DNA of 64,000 bases. It comes from Antedon mediterranea. Lineage: Eukaryota; Echinodermata; Crinoidea; Comatulida; Antedonidae. Position 1 is the first letter of the stretch, and each line of letters begins with the position of its first letter. Shown one piece after another: positions 10,013 through 22,366 of the stretch. The notes beneath the pieces are model-generated. The model worked only from the letters and a program-made list of their open reading frames with translations. It was not told the origin of the DNA and did not search any database. The stretch is taken from assembly GCF_964355755.1 (NCBI RefSeq), contig NC_092672.1:29756501-29820500 (forward strand), in the 5' to 3' direction. Made by a program: the position numbers and the translations under genes.

Positions 10013-12476
10013 TTAAAGATGTATTGTCCCCCAAAAAATGAAAAATAAAGATGAAAAAAATCAAATTTTGAATAGACCGTTTTGTAGTTAACATAAAGTT
10101 ATTCACTTCCACCGAAAAAAAATCCGAAAAAAATATTGATTTCGCTTATAAAAAAATCAAAATAAGTTTACCATTTTTTCGAACTCATCGGCTCAGAAAT
10201 TAGGCCGGTAGAGCTAACTCATACATATGCATGATATGTTAATGAGCATCCACACAGCAGAGATCTGATCTAACAATGGACGATGCACGTTGTATGTACG
10301 TACAACAACACCACCAGAGATCGACGCGACTCGACTGTGGGTTTCCCTGGCCTGATCGTATGTAAAGCTGAGCTGTTAATTTGTCGGTAAGTAGGCCTAG
10401 ACGGTTATTTTAAATATAATAATATATATAACGCAATAATAACAGGAAGGTAAATTAATTAACTTAGCCTGGGATTTTTTCAGTTCAGGGCTAGGCCTAG
10501 GCCTAGAATAATTAATACATGCTGCTGCATATTACTAGGCTAGTAGCAAGCAGACTGTGACAATCGGGTCCCTGCAGAAGATGCCCAGCTAGGCCCTATA
10601 CATTGTACTCTTCATAGACTGGCCTAGGCTATATGCCATCAATCTTAGCTACATTCCGAAAATACAGCCAGCTTGCTGTACCATATATATTTACAGTTGA
10701 AGCTTGTTTAACTAATTTTTATGATAAAAATAAAACAAACATTTTTCAGGGAAAATGGTTGCAATACAAGCCTGAAATTGAGAACCTTCCAGCAGCACTG
10801 TACAAGTAGACAGAGGGGAAAAGCCAGCCTAGCCATTTTACAACACAAACAAATGTTCTCTGTACTGTAGTAAGTCAAATATTTATTTTCTCTTTTTATA
10901 AGTTATAACATTATAAGTAATGTGTTTTAATTACCATAGAAAGGTAGTATACTTATTTGACTATGTCAAAGTAAGCAATTTCACTAGCCCAATTTTTCAC
11001 TAAATATGCATGATCTATTTTTTCCAGATTTTCATACTTTGCTTTTACTTTTTTTAAAGACGTTGAGCTGATGAAGACTGGAACAGAGGTCACCCAAAGA
11101 CAACAATGATAGACTCGGTATTGGAATATGATTGGATATTGCAGGAAAAATATTTCTGACTCTCCTGCTGCATTCGGCCAAAATATTCTTGTCCAGCTTG
11201 TAAAATATTGTATAATTTTTTTTGTATTATATGTACAGTATATTATTTTGTAAACATAACATTCAATAAAAAAAAAACTACTACAACAGTACACAGGATA
11301 AATTCTTCAAATTTACTTACACTTCATAATTTTACTGTAAATATTACAGTGCAAAAGGAGTTAATAAAATATATATATACAGTATATCTTATTGAATTCC
11401 TCAGCTGTATTGTTTTTTGTGTCAATTTGTCTACTAATTATCAATGTGTTGATTGTGGCAGTAATTACGACAGCTATAGTCTTCTAAGATCGCTCACATC
11501 CATTACAAAGTGTCATTTTAATAGTAAGAAACGTTTCAATAAATTGTGAATGTTGCCACTGTACGACACATTTTATGTTTCTCACTACTTGCTCTTATTG
11601 TTCAATCAATCAACCTAAAAAAAAAAAGAAATTTGTGTCAAAATATCTGCATAAAATGTTTATTTGTGGAATGTTAATTTGAACCTATTGCATTTGATAC
11701 AGAAAATATTTTTAAAATATTGCATCAGTAAAACATCCAAAACAATATTTAGATTTTCTTTTTTTTTTAATTTTCACTGCCGAATAGATAGTTGAAATCT
11801 TTAAAAATTAAACCAATTCATCATGATTAAAACAAAAATACATCCCTTCTGGTGGTGGTCTACTGTATCCCTAGCTAGCAGTGTACTACCTAGGCCTACT
11901 ACACTCTACTTCTAGAGACAGAAGTAGGCAGCACTTAGGCTACTCGAGACTGTCAGTGCTAGTTAGTAGTAGTAGTAGTACAGTAGCAGCAAATTCGGGC
12001 CTAGGCCTAGCTAGGCCTCTCCTGTTAGCGAAACAAAAACTCACCTAAATGAATAAGATTCAACATCAAAGTTACCAACTGTAATTCTAACTTAGCATTC
12101 TGCTAGCTATAGTTTTCGTGTTTTCTTCAAGATTCGTCTCGCATCACTATTCGACTCTCTCGCACGCATGCATTGCTATCGTTGTTGGCTGTTGATTTGG
12201 AAAGCATCATCATCCACACGATGTATCCATACAATATGAATATTTATGAGCTAACTCAGGTCAAGGGTTAAATTAAACCGGAACACATTTGTCTTCCAGA
12301 CAAATAGCTTCCGGTTGGTTAATTTTTGCATTAAATTGCGATTTTCCCGTGTAAAAAATTATTTTTTTCAATCCAAATTGAGGTCAAAGTGAATAACTTT
12401 TATGTGCAATTAAAATGGCCTATTCAACAAAAATATTGAAAAATTTTTTTTTTTCAGGGGGACAATACATCTTTAA
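10013..12476. mobile_element. non-autonomous TTAA-flanked DNA element, ~2.46 kb
   Basis: The left end reads TTAAAGATGTATTGTCCCCC (TTAA at 10,013-10,016). The right end is its complement, GGGGGACAATACATCTTTAA (TTAA at 12,473-12,476). Similarity continues inward over about 110 bp on each side (TTGAATAG.CC.TTTT and AAAGTTATTCACTT). TTAA target duplications are known for piggyBac and Kolobok elements; the terminal sequence fits Kolobok better, but that is inference. Two 113-codon frames overlap on opposite strands at 10,953-11,549 without recognisable motifs, so no transposase is claimed. Confidence 0.65.
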
Positions 12477-14429
12477 CATAGGCCTACTGTAATATGCAAT
12501 TTGAAAGAATAGCGTTTTAACTAAACGAAGTTGCTTTAGTTATTCCTCTATAACTTTAATTCCGCAAAATATCTATTTCACTGCCCCCTATGAGTATAAC
12601 ACACCTCAGAATCCGCTTCCTCTGAATTTTGGATTTATAACGATGCCACTTAAGTGCCTCGAAGGGCCATCGAAGGGCCATCGCTACCACTAACTTTGTC
12701 AGGAGAATAAGAGCCGGGAAATGTTATATTTGATGTGATGCTGATAACTTATATGAAGCAAAATATGCGAATAATGTTGCCAATCTGATACAGACAGTTA
12801 TGAAGTATCATAAATGTAAGCAAACAATGGAATAATGATTGGACAAAGAAGAAGACGATGATAATTTAGTCATTATTCTACACATTAAAACATTTAGGCA
12901 TCTTATGTTTTTAAATGATTTATCTAGGAGGAGGACGGCCATTTTTAGGGTTAATCTGTGACAGTTATAATACATGTATCCCGTAGGGTCAGATCTAATA
13001 TCGTGCGTTTTCACATAATTACCATATATCTATATCTATATATAAATTATGGTTAATTCTGACATAGGCGAGCACAATGCAAAAACTTCGGTACAAATCT
13101 CCGCCTTGGATACCTACCTTATCTATCCGAGATGTACCGCGAAACGTAGATTTGATAACATTAGTGTGCACGCCGACGCTATTGTTCCATATTTATATCT
13201 TAGGAAGATATTATAAAGAGTTTTTTAACAACATTTATGATTTCAACATTGGATTTTCCTCTCAATTTCAATTCTTCCCGGTCAAAGTAATTTCCGGGTT
13301 TAAGATAAGTTCACCTTAGTTTCAAATATTTTCTCTCTTTTATACACAAGGGAGCAGTTAAAATAATAGATTTGACCCTAAAGGTGACTGGAAACAGGCA
13401 CTTTCCATCAATCAATACAGTGTTCCTTTGGAAGACGAAAAAAAAATTGGCCATTAATAATAGCCATTTCAGTTTTTTGTTTATTTTAAAACATACCACA
13501 CGTGTGTGGAGGTACAGTAGTTAAATAATAGGAATTATACTGCAAATTAATAAAGATCAAATTAAATATACGCCATAAAGAATCAGAATATATTGTGGGG
13601 AATAGTATTATAAAATTACATAGGGAGATTTGATAAGACATTTTTCGAGTGAAATCCCAATAGCTGAGTTTTATTGAGTAAGCTTGCAGGAATAACTGTA
13701 GGCTATCTTCCTGTGTCCCGTTAGGACCGAGATGTCTGCCCATGTTGCAAGCCGTAATGTCTTCTTTCTTGGGCCCACTCTGTCACGGCAGTTAGTTTCA
13801 AAAGATGATTAAATTAAATAATGTATTAATAATTATTAGGATGGTATTCATTTGAATAAACGCCTCTCCAATAAAACATCACTTTGAATAATAACCCCCC
13901 CCCCCCCCACACACAACCCAACTATCTAATAAACGTCCATTCACATATTTATAATAACACAATTATACTATTTGTAGTAGAATTCACCGCACTGTTATCT
14001 GCAATTTACCAAGCATTTGTTATTCTTTTTTACCACTTTTCATATCTATGAGAGGATTTCATTTGATTATAAATGTTACCATATTATTAGAACTAAAAAA
14101 TTTAACATATATCCCTCGAATAAGCACCTTCCTCAAATGACCTTCGCCTCCCCAAAGGGCCCTACCAAACAATAAAAACTATACTTTAAAATGTTATTAA
14201 CCATCTAAAACACTGTGAAACAAAGTAGTTCAGTTTTACGAATGTCAAGCATTTTCAATAATGGTAACCGACAGAAAATGTATAAGGAGAACATTATCAT
14301 TCCGAGAACCATCGTCTACACTTCCTAGAGGGGGAGCGAGCGAAGCGAGCTCACCCTCTAGTATACGGTAATTATTATAATAGTTAAGAAAAAGAATTTG
14401 TCTTCGATCTTGTAGGGGACCGGAATCGG
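12477..14429. other. no gene seen
   Basis: Intergenic sequence. It contains a short TATATCTATATCTATATATA stretch near 13,025 and a C-tract at about 13,896-13,908. The open frames at 12,808-13,743 lack recognisable motifs. Confidence 0.4.
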
Positions 14430-15110
14430 AAATTTGAGACATTGCTGTCAATGGTATTTTCGTATATCCCAAAGCCATGAGTAATACTGTAGTTACAATG
14501 CAAAAGGACTAGCCATGTGACTCTTCGAGTTATCAAATTTTGTAGGGGGCGAATCGGAAATTGTTGGGATAGTTCTACTGTCTGGGGCAACTTACATGAA
14601 AAAGTTGCTGTCAATGCCATTTCTGTATATCCCAAATGGTATTACTTACAATGTAAAAGGGATTTTGACGTGTGGCTTGATTAAATCTTGTATGGCCCAA
14701 CGGGCATTTTTGGACTACTGTCTGGGGAAACTTCAGGATAAAATTGCTGTCAATGGTATTTTTGTGCATCCCAATGTGTAGCAGTTACAATGCAAAAGGA
14801 ATTAGCCGTGTGGCTCTTCGCATGATTAAATCTTGTATGGCCCAACGGGCATTTTTGGGCTACTGTCTGTGGCAACTTACAGGATAAAGTTGCTGTCAAT
14901 GGTATTTTTGTGCACCCCAATGTGTGACAGTTACAATGCAGAGGGGAATTTGCCGTGTGGCAACTTACACGATAAAGTTTCTGTCAATGGTATTTCCGTA
15001 TCCCAATGTGTGTCTCTTGATATGAATAACACCAATTTTTAGTGGTCACTTGGGGCTACTGTCTCGGGTAACTTAGAGGATAAAGTTGCTGTCATTGCTG
15101 TTTTAACATT
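14430..15110 (+). repeat. diverged tandem repeat, ~90-160 bp units
   Basis: GCTGTCAATGGTATTTT-like words recur near 14,442, 14,605, 14,744, 14,891, 14,980 and 15,084. They alternate with GGCCCAACGGGCATTTTTGG and TACTGTCTGGGGCAACTTA words. Six units are visible, some shortened. Short frames run through it because stops are sparse, not because of coding constraint. Confidence 0.65.
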
Positions 15111-16494
15111 CTATACACATACGGACAATGTCCAACTTTTATCCGTGTGGTTTTTTAAATGATTAAATGTTTTACCCCTCCTATTTGGTGTCCCCAGGGA
15201 AAATTTACAGGATATGACCCGGCAGCAATATTGATTATAGAATCTTAGCCATATATCTAAATAATCAGCCCATCAAACCTTTTGTGGTTTTTCACATGAA
15301 TACATTCTCTGGGCGCCCGGTCTAGACGCTATAGTGCTGCAAACATCACAGGTTTGATTTCACGCAATTTTGTTTGCTTTATAATATATTGGTTTTTCCT
15401 CTTCAAAGCGATTGTGTAATAATAATTATTCTTCTATTGTATCTTGTGACCTTCAAGCTATATTTTTACTGGAAAACGATAGACCTACTTCAACTTATAC
15501 GATGTTGTATTGTATTATTATTACTTCATACTGCATGTATACAGTAAGCCCCAGGAAAAACTAAATCATGCATTACAAACGTACGCGCTGCGCCGAGCTA
15601 AAGAGGTCATTAAACTGTATAATGTGTCGACATTGATATAGGCCAAATCAGGGAAGAGTTAATTAACCAAATAAATCTACTCCTATCAGATCGATCTGAG
15701 AGAATTAAAAAGATGCTAATATTACGTAACTCATACTTGAATGTTTAGAAATGACCCCATGTGATAAAAGTATAAACAAACTCGTTTGTTTTTATATTGT
15801 GTCCACACTGAGGTTTTATTCACTAGGTGATCATGTGTCCACACTGATGACCATATTTATGTCTACATAAGTAGTCATTATTTCTCCAACAAATGTTCAG
15901 TACAGCGTACGTATCGATGGGAGATTATCTGATATTGCAGTCTCCTGATGTAAATGCTGAACGTGAATTCACAACAAATCTGTATAATCACTATCATGTT
16001 TATGGTGTAGTTATTTCCATTTTTTACAAAGTCACAATTCTAATTTTCATCAGCATGGGGCATTTTATTGTCCATGATTGTCCATTATAATCGTCATTAT
16101 CATCATATCACCATCATTCTTATTATAATCAGCAGCAGCAGCAGCAGCAATATTGCATCATCGATTCATCATCATCATTATCATCATCCTATCATCATCA
16201 TCATCACTAACTTCATCCCCATCACTGGCAGACAATCCCCCACATCGTCCATCATCAATGCAATTGGTATATTTCTTTAATTGTTTATTACCATTAGAAC
16301 TAAGGAGAAACCTTCGGGATCCAACGAAGCATTCCCTGAGGTGTCCCCTGATCGTATAGTGTAGTGTTAAAACATATGTTTTTTCTTGTGTATTACACGT
16401 GGGAATGTGCCTCCTCCTGAATAGGGTGTCCCAAAGGGGGAGTTCTACTTCATATTGTTAATACTTTAACTTCAGTGACATCAATAGCGTCTAA
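15111..16494. other. no gene seen; simple repeats
   Basis: Intergenic. Near 16,083-16,250 there are (ATC/ATT)n and (CAG)n microsatellites, which create His- and Ser-rich false frames. At 15,649-15,666 an 18-bp CAGGGAAGAGTTAATTAA word sits between two copies of CCAAAT (see findings). Confidence 0.45.
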
Positions 16495-17537
16495 ATGTTT
16501 CGAATCAATGGTGCAATGGTATCCTATCCAACAAAGAATCTACCAGTGTTGGAGCTCCTCAAGGATGTGTTATCTCTCCAATTTTGTTCTCTTTTTATTC
16601 TAGTAGTTTTAATATTTTAAGTAAAGATTGCAATATTGTAAAATACGCTGACGATACTGTAATTAGTGGTTTTCTTTGCGATAGTAAGCATAATGTAAAT
16701 GAATTTGTTAATGAAGTTGGAAGATTTGTTAATTGGTGTGAAGATATGAACTTAATACTTAATATTACTAAAACCAAAGAGATGATAATAGATTTTCGTA
16801 AAACTGCAGTTGAACATAATGTAATAACTATTAAAGAAACCGAGGTTGAAAGAATAACCCAATACAAATACTTAGGTACTATAATTGACAACAAATTAAA
16901 ATGGGAGTCAAACTCTCTCATGATTTCCAAGAAGGCATCTCAAAGGCTCTACTTTCTCAGAAAACTCAAGCAAATTAGAGTTGATAACACTATTTTAATT
17001 CTATTTTATCAAAGTATTATTCAAAGTATTTTATCTTTTAGCATTGGATGTTTTTATGGTAACTTTACTGAAAATGATAAGAAAAATATTGAGAGACCAC
17101 GTAAAATTGCACAACGTATTATTAAAGCTGATCTTACGCCTTGTTCATTTATCTATGAAAAGAGTATTCTAAAAAAAGTAAACAATATTATGAAAGACCC
17201 CACTCATCCGTTACATTACTGTTATAACTTAAATAGATCAGGCATTAGGCTACGACCTCCAAGAGCAAATCTTTGTAGAACTAGAAAATCCTTCCTTGTA
17301 AATAGCATTCATATTTTTAATTCTAATGTAAGACGATAAATGCAATTTTTAATAGTTTTACATTTTTAACAGTATTTTTAACTTTTATCTTGTATTTTTA
17401 ATCTGTTATAATACTAATAATATAATAATATAATCTGTTTTTAAATTGTTGCAATATTGTTGTTTTAATCTACCAAGCAAAGTGAATTTCCATTTTTATG
17501 GACAAATAAAATTTCTTGAATCTTGAATCTTGAATCT
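16495..17537 (+). mobile_element. 5'-truncated CR1/L2-like LINE
   Basis: Only the last part of the reverse transcriptase and the 3' UTR remain. In frame upstream of 16,584 the sequence encodes GAPQGCVISPILFS, the RT motif preceding the catalytic YADD box. The element ends with AAATAAAATTTC and a (TTGAATC)n tail at about 17,513-17,537. The upstream RT fingers and the endonuclease are absent, consistent with incomplete target-primed reverse transcription. Confidence 0.85.
16584..17339 (+). pseudogene. LINE reverse transcriptase C-terminal fragment
   Basis: An open frame of about 251 codons, entered mid-domain from upstream. It contains the RT catalytic motif KYADDTVISG near residue 20, the thumb-region KTKEMIIDFRK and YKYLGTIID motifs, and a C-terminal segment typical of CR1/L2/Rex1-type elements (MKDPTHPLHYCYNL). 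There is no host start codon, so this is the remainder of a polyprotein truncated at its 5' end and not an independent gene. The frame is intact to its stop, which suggests a fairly young insertion. Confidence 0.85.
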
Positions 17538-17748
17538 TTTATCAATGAACTAAACGAATTATCGATTGTTTTCAATTCAGAATAGGAGCAAATCGATGAG
17601 CCCTGGGAGGACAAAAAATGCGTCTTCTACATTAATCGTGAACAATCTATCGCCTAGGCGTGGACGTAGGAAAATAATATCTATGAAAGAAATTAATTTA
17701 TCCCCATGAAGGCGACCTTCCCGCCGAACGCCCGGGACAAACCATGTA

Positions 17749-18057
17749 ATGGACGACAAGAACAAACTTCGTCTGGACGGACATTACTGTGACGTCACTC
17801 TTATTGCAGACGGTAAACGACATCTCGCGCATAAGAATGTTTTAGTGGCGAAAAGTCCGTATTTTAAAGAGTTGTTTGAAGCCAAAGGTAACCAATACAA
17901 ATCGGAATTTAGGTTGATTGGTGTCCGCAGCTCAGCATTGTCTGTTGTTCTTAGTGTTGTGTACACTTCCAGTCTGAATGCTTCCGATGTGAGCGAACTT
18001 GACGACTTGCGGGAAACGCTTCGAACTGCGTACACTTTAGGTATAGAAGTAGTTAAT
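17749..18057 (+). CDS. kelch-like protein, exon 1 (BTB domain)
   Basis: This exon encodes about 103 residues starting MDDKNKLRLDGHYCDVTL, the canonical start of a KLHL BTB/POZ domain. HLAHKNVLVAKSPYFKELFE and the downstream YTSSLNAS segment follow. BTB domains dimerise and bind cullin-3. The ATG at 17,749 sits directly before the domain, as in short-N-terminus KLHL proteins, although a further upstream exon is possible. The BTB fold ends at GIEVVN, followed by a GT at 18,058 (GTCAGG, a weak donor); after it the frame becomes low-complexity and unlike KLHL. With the donor there, the phase is 0 and joins to the exon at 23,784. The intron is about 5.7 kb and filled with transposons. Confidence 0.85.
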
Positions 18058-19033
18058 GTCAGGCCCGAAGCCAGAATGCATCAGAGGGGGGTTTTCTTGA
18101 CACCAAGTATTTTTGCGAGCGCAGCGAGCAACTGTAGGCTGGGGCCAGGGGCCGCCAAGGGCCCCCGGTCGGGGTCCAGTGGGTGAAGGCCCCTGGAAGC
18201 TTTGGCTCTCAGAGCAATTTCGGTTTTTTAATAAGCTTACAGAGACATTTTTTACCTACTAAAATCTGAGTTATGCAGAGAAATTATATAGTACAGTATA
18301 TTATGGAAGTTAGTAGTAGGCCTACTGATCATGAAATACAGCTTTATTGTTGCAACAAAGTATATTATAATTATTAGGCTCTTAAATAATTTCTTATCCT
18401 ATAAACATAAAAACAAATAGTACCGTATATTTCGGTGTACAAGTCGCACCTGTGTATAAGACGCACCCATAACGGAGACTGAAATATTAGTATTTTTATG
18501 TAGTCGATGCATAAGACGCACTTATGTCTAGGCCGAAATTTAAACATTTTACAATCAAAACAATGGTATTTTAATAATAAAACAACGATATTTGAGACAT
18601 ATTTATTAGAATCAAATGATATAATTTTGTTTGATTGCCTTTATTTCATCGTAATCAGTCTCTACTTTAACTGAACGTTCAATGAAAAGGGAAATCCCCA
18701 TATTGTTTCAGTTACGATGCACTGTGTGGGTAGGGCTAGCCTATGTCTATTTAAGTAACTTTAAGTTCATATTATTTAAATATAATACCTTCTTATTGTG
18801 CGTATGACCATTATAAAATCAATCCAAATGATGTTCAGTTTTTTGGGCTGATAATGAACCAGGAATATCATGTTGGGTAGGCCTATTTGAAAATCTTTCC
18901 TATTTCCATGCATGCATTACATAACAGCAATATGAGGAGAGGAGAGCACTAACCATGTGCTCCTTGCCTGGTGGCCAGCACTGTTGGCCATATATTCATT
19001 CATTCATCCAGGCAACATGCCCAAGAATGTTAA

Positions 19034-19318
19034 ACAAATAGAAATCAAAATACACGCCCCTGGAAACGAAATAGACATGGTTATTATAATCAACAAGCAA
19101 GAAATGACAGTTACCAACACTTTAGTTATGGCTCAAAAGAGTCAAACTATATTATGTATGAACCATGCTGGAAATGTGGACTAAACAACCATCAAGCCTA
19201 CGAATGCTACTATCAAGAACAGTTAACATGTAAATCATGTGGTCAATATGGTCATAAAGCAAGATATTGTGGTAATGTACATAATTATGATCATTATTAT
19301 TACGAACGAAATAATTGA
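19034..19318 (+). pseudogene. LINE ORF1 fragment with two CCHC zinc knuckles
   Basis: This 94-codon open stretch (no ATG at its start) is basic at first. It then encodes two retroviral-type zinc knuckles, C-x2-C-x4-H-x4-C each: CWKCGLNNHQAYEC and CKSCGQYGHKARYC. Such knuckles bind nucleic acid in LINE ORF1 and gag-like proteins. The frame ends at TGA 19,316, about 180 bp before the endonuclease begins, the usual ORF1-ORF2 order. The N-terminal part of ORF1 is not recognisable in any one frame, so it is probably truncated or frameshifted. Confidence 0.7.
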
Positions 19319-19559
19319 CCAAAGAATCTAAGAAGTACATTAAAGTCACAGTCCGAAAAAGAGACTAACAATACTACTGAATGTTCCCAGGCCATAGATG
19401 ATGTATTAATTAATGATAACCACTCATATGTAATAAATAAAAGGAATAATACAATAACAGATATAAACCAAATAGTAAAAAAAGATCCTCATATATTTGA
19501 GGAACTAAATCAAAAGGGTTTTATATTTGCACATTTAAATATACGTAGCCTAGACTTAC

Positions 19560-21758
19560 ATGTTGATGAATTGCAACGTATTCTATAACAACAATTTCAA
19601 TGTTTTTGGCTTAAGCGAAACATTTCTAGATAATACATTTATTGATGAAGGTTTTCATGTTGACAATTATATATTACACAGACTAGATAGACGTAAAACT
19701 AAAAAAGGTGGAGGTGTATCACTCTATATAAACCTAAAAACCAACCACAAAATTAGGAATGATCTAATGTGTAATGAACTCGAACTCCTATCTATTGAAA
19801 TAGTACGTGATAAATGTAAAAATCTAATTGTTCTATTGTGGTATAGACCTCCAAATACTACAGCAGTTCTTTTTGAATATTTACAAAATATATTTCAAAA
19901 GATTGAACTGGAAAACAAAGATATTATGATGATGGGAGATTTAAACTGTGACGTTATGTCTGACAATCCACATTGCTACACAAAGAAACTAATTGAATTA
20001 AGTGAAAATTTTAATCTAAAACAGATCATTGAAGAACCAACACGTATAGAAAAACATTCCTCTATATTAATAGATGTTATGTATTTCTCAAATGTTTCTA
20101 AAATATTAAAGTCTGGAGTTATCCACATCGGCTTAAGTGACCACTCAATGCCATTCGCTATAATAGGGAAAGGGGCGAAAAATAATAAAGATTCCAATAA
20201 AACAAATAAAATTATTAAACAGGATCATAATTATAAAATGACACGAAACTTTAAAAAATGTAATGAAGACAGTTTTTTAAACGATTTATTAATGGTAAAT
20301 TGGAATGGTATTACCGCCAGTGGCGACGTAAGTCAGAGTGCCAAACTTCTCGAAACTACACTAACCAACATTTTAGATAAACATGCTCCTTGGAAAAAAC
20401 ACAGGGTACGTAAAAAAACAGCTCCTTGGCTCTCTGATGATGTATTTGAAAATATGAGAGAAAGAGATAAACTCAAAAGAGAATGTAAACATTCTAAAAA
20501 TGAATCACTCTGGAAAAGGTACAGAAAGTATAGAAATATGTGCAATAAATTAATACGTAAAAGTAAAGCTAATTTTATTCAAGAAAGTATAAAAGAAAAT
20601 AAAAACGATGTAAAAAAAACATGGGATACCATAAGATATATTATATCGTCAAAAAAGAAAACTCAAACTATTCAAACAATTTGCAATGATAATGGCGATG
20701 TCCTCTATAAAGCTAAGGACATCGCAAATGAAATTAATACATTTTTCTCAAATATATGTTCAAATCTTGCATCACAAATACATGAGCCGATAAATGATAT
20801 AAATTATGATGAAATCGATGCTTTCACCGAAAATAATTTTGAATTCGAACACATCACATGTGAATTTGTATATAAATACTTAAGAAATCTTTCAAAAAAC
20901 AAAGCCACTGGTCATGATAACTTACCACCGGGCATTCTAAAACTGTCTGCCCCGATTATATCCCCAACAATTACAAGAATCATAAATCACTCCTTCACAA
21001 CATGTACATTCCAAAATACGTGGAAAATAGCAAAGGTCACGCCAATTTTTAAGAATGGTGAAAAAACTAACCCTAATAATTATCGTCCCATTTCCGTCCT
21101 ACCTATACTTTCAAAAATAATTGAACGAGTCGTTTTTAATCAACTTTATGCTTTTTTGAATAATAATAATCTGTTATGTATAAATCAATCAGGTTTTCGA
21201 CCATCATACTCAACATCTACTGCACTTACAAAAGTGACGGAAGACTGGTATAGTGCAATAGACGAGGGTAAGCTGGTCGGAATCTGTTTACTAGATTTTA
21301 AAAAGGCCTTTGATACGGTAAACCATAACATACTATTAAGCAAATTGAGACTTTATGGTTTAAGTAAATATGTTTTAAAATGGTTCGAGAGCTATCTGTC
21401 TGAGCTAAAGCAATTCACAAATGTAAATAATACATTGTCTGACTATACACACATCCAATGTGGAGTGCCTCAGGGGTCAATCGTGGGCCCACTTGCTTTC
21501 CTCTTATATATAAATGACCTATCGAAAGTTGCAAACAAATGTAAAATAAGTATGTATGCTGACGATACTATAATTTATTGTTCTTCAAAAAATGAAAATG
21601 AAATATACCAAAGTATAAATGAAGAACTTATACAAATCGACGATTGGCTAAAAAATAATAAATTGAGTCTAAATGTCTCTAAATCCGAGTTCATGTTGAT
21701 CGGATCGACAAACCGATTGGCAACCACCAAAGAAAAAAATAGATCAGTTAATATATAG
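19560..21758 (+). CDS. LINE ORF2: endonuclease + reverse transcriptase (3' frameshifted)
   Basis: About 732 codons. Residues 15-210 are an apurinic-type (EEP) endonuclease: GLSETFLDN, WYRPPN, MMGDLNCD and LSDHSMP. Residues 440-700 are the reverse transcriptase: KVTPIFKNG, NNYRPISVL, LLDFKKAFDTVNHNIL, CGVPQGSIVGPLAF and the catalytic MYADDTIIY. The true start lies upstream: in the preceding frame HLNIRSLDLHVDELQRIL (about 19,528-19,585) is the missing endonuclease N-terminus, so one frameshift separates them. A second frameshift near 21,745 ends this frame early. Motifs place it in the CR1/L2 group of the Jockey superfamily. It is probably inactive as read here. Confidence 0.85.
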   Translation: MLMNCNVFYNNNFNVFGLSETFLDNTFIDEGFHVDNYILHRLDRRKTKKGGGVSLYINLKTNHKIRNDLMCNELELLSIEIVRDKCKNLIVLLWYRPPNTTAVLFEYLQNIFQKIELENKDIMMMGDLNCDVMSDNPHCYTKKLIELSENFNLKQIIEEPTRIEKHSSILIDVMYFSNVSKILKSGVIHIGLSDHSMPFAIIGKGAKNNKDSNKTNKIIKQDHNYKMTRNFKKCNEDSFLNDLLMVNWNGITASGDVSQSAKLLETTLTNILDKHAPWKKHRVRKKTAPWLSDDVFENMRERDKLKRECKHSKNESLWKRYRKYRNMCNKLIRKSKANFIQESIKENKNDVKKTWDTIRYIISSKKKTQTIQTICNDNGDVLYKAKDIANEINTFFSNICSNLASQIHEPINDINYDEIDAFTENNFEFEHITCEFVYKYLRNLSKNKATGHDNLPPGILKLSAPIISPTITRIINHSFTTCTFQNTWKIAKVTPIFKNGEKTNPNNYRPISVLPILSKIIERVVFNQLYAFLNNNNLLCINQSGFRPSYSTSTALTKVTEDWYSAIDEGKLVGICLLDFKKAFDTVNHNILLSKLRLYGLSKYVLKWFESYLSELKQFTNVNNTLSDYTHIQCGVPQGSIVGPLAFLLYINDLSKVANKCKISMYADDTIIYCSSKNENEIYQSINEELIQIDDWLKNNKLSLNVSKSEFMLIGSTNRLATTKEKNRSVNI

Positions 21759-22366
21759 ATAACGATGTAGTACCACGCGTTCGATATTGCAAACATCTCG
21801 GTATCATAATAGACGAACATTTATCATGGAAAAATCAGATTGAATACATTCGAGGTAAAGCTCTAAATGGATTGGGTATGCTTAGACGATGTAGCTATTA
21901 TTTTCCACAAAACATATTAAAACATATTGCAAACTCTATTCTAATACCTTACTTGTAACATAATTTGGGAAATAGTAGTCAAACTCTAATGAAAAGAGTT
22001 CAAACTATCCAAAACAGAACAGCTCGAATCGTGTGTGGTCTAACAAGGGACACACCTAGTAGTGAAGCACTAAGACAAATTAATTGGTCACCTTTATTTT
22101 ATCAAGATAGATATGAATGTTGTATGGTTATATATAAGGTTTTGACAGATAATGCCCCACCTTACCTAAATAATGTATTTACATTCAATGATATAAATTA
22201 TAATCTAAGGCACAGTAATACACATCTATTCATCCCAAAGCCAAAAACCGATTTTAAAAAACGAAGTCTGTCTTATCGTGGAGCAATTATATGGAATAGT
22301 CTCAATGTTGATACCCTTCCAAATTCAGTTAAGTTGTTTAAAACGTATCTGAAAAATGCATTGTAA
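21759..22366 (+). pseudogene. LINE ORF2 C-terminus after frameshift
   Basis: This continues the preceding ORF in another frame: RVRYCKHLGIIIDEHLSWKN follows at about 21,775, then a stop near 21,957. It then resumes from about 21,965 with QTIQNRTARIVCGLTRD and the C-terminal YRGAIIWNSLN motif of CR1/L2-type LINEs, ending at 22,366. The homology shows one ancestral polyprotein broken by a frameshift and a stop. Confidence 0.8.

Noticed and set aside
15310-15370. tRNA-like 3' half (CATCACAGGTTTGATTTC)
   Set aside because: The B-box is imperfect, no A-box lies at the proper spacing and no cloverleaf can be drawn.
16068-16359. His- and Ser-rich small frames
   Set aside because: They are translations of (ATC)n and (CAG)n microsatellites.
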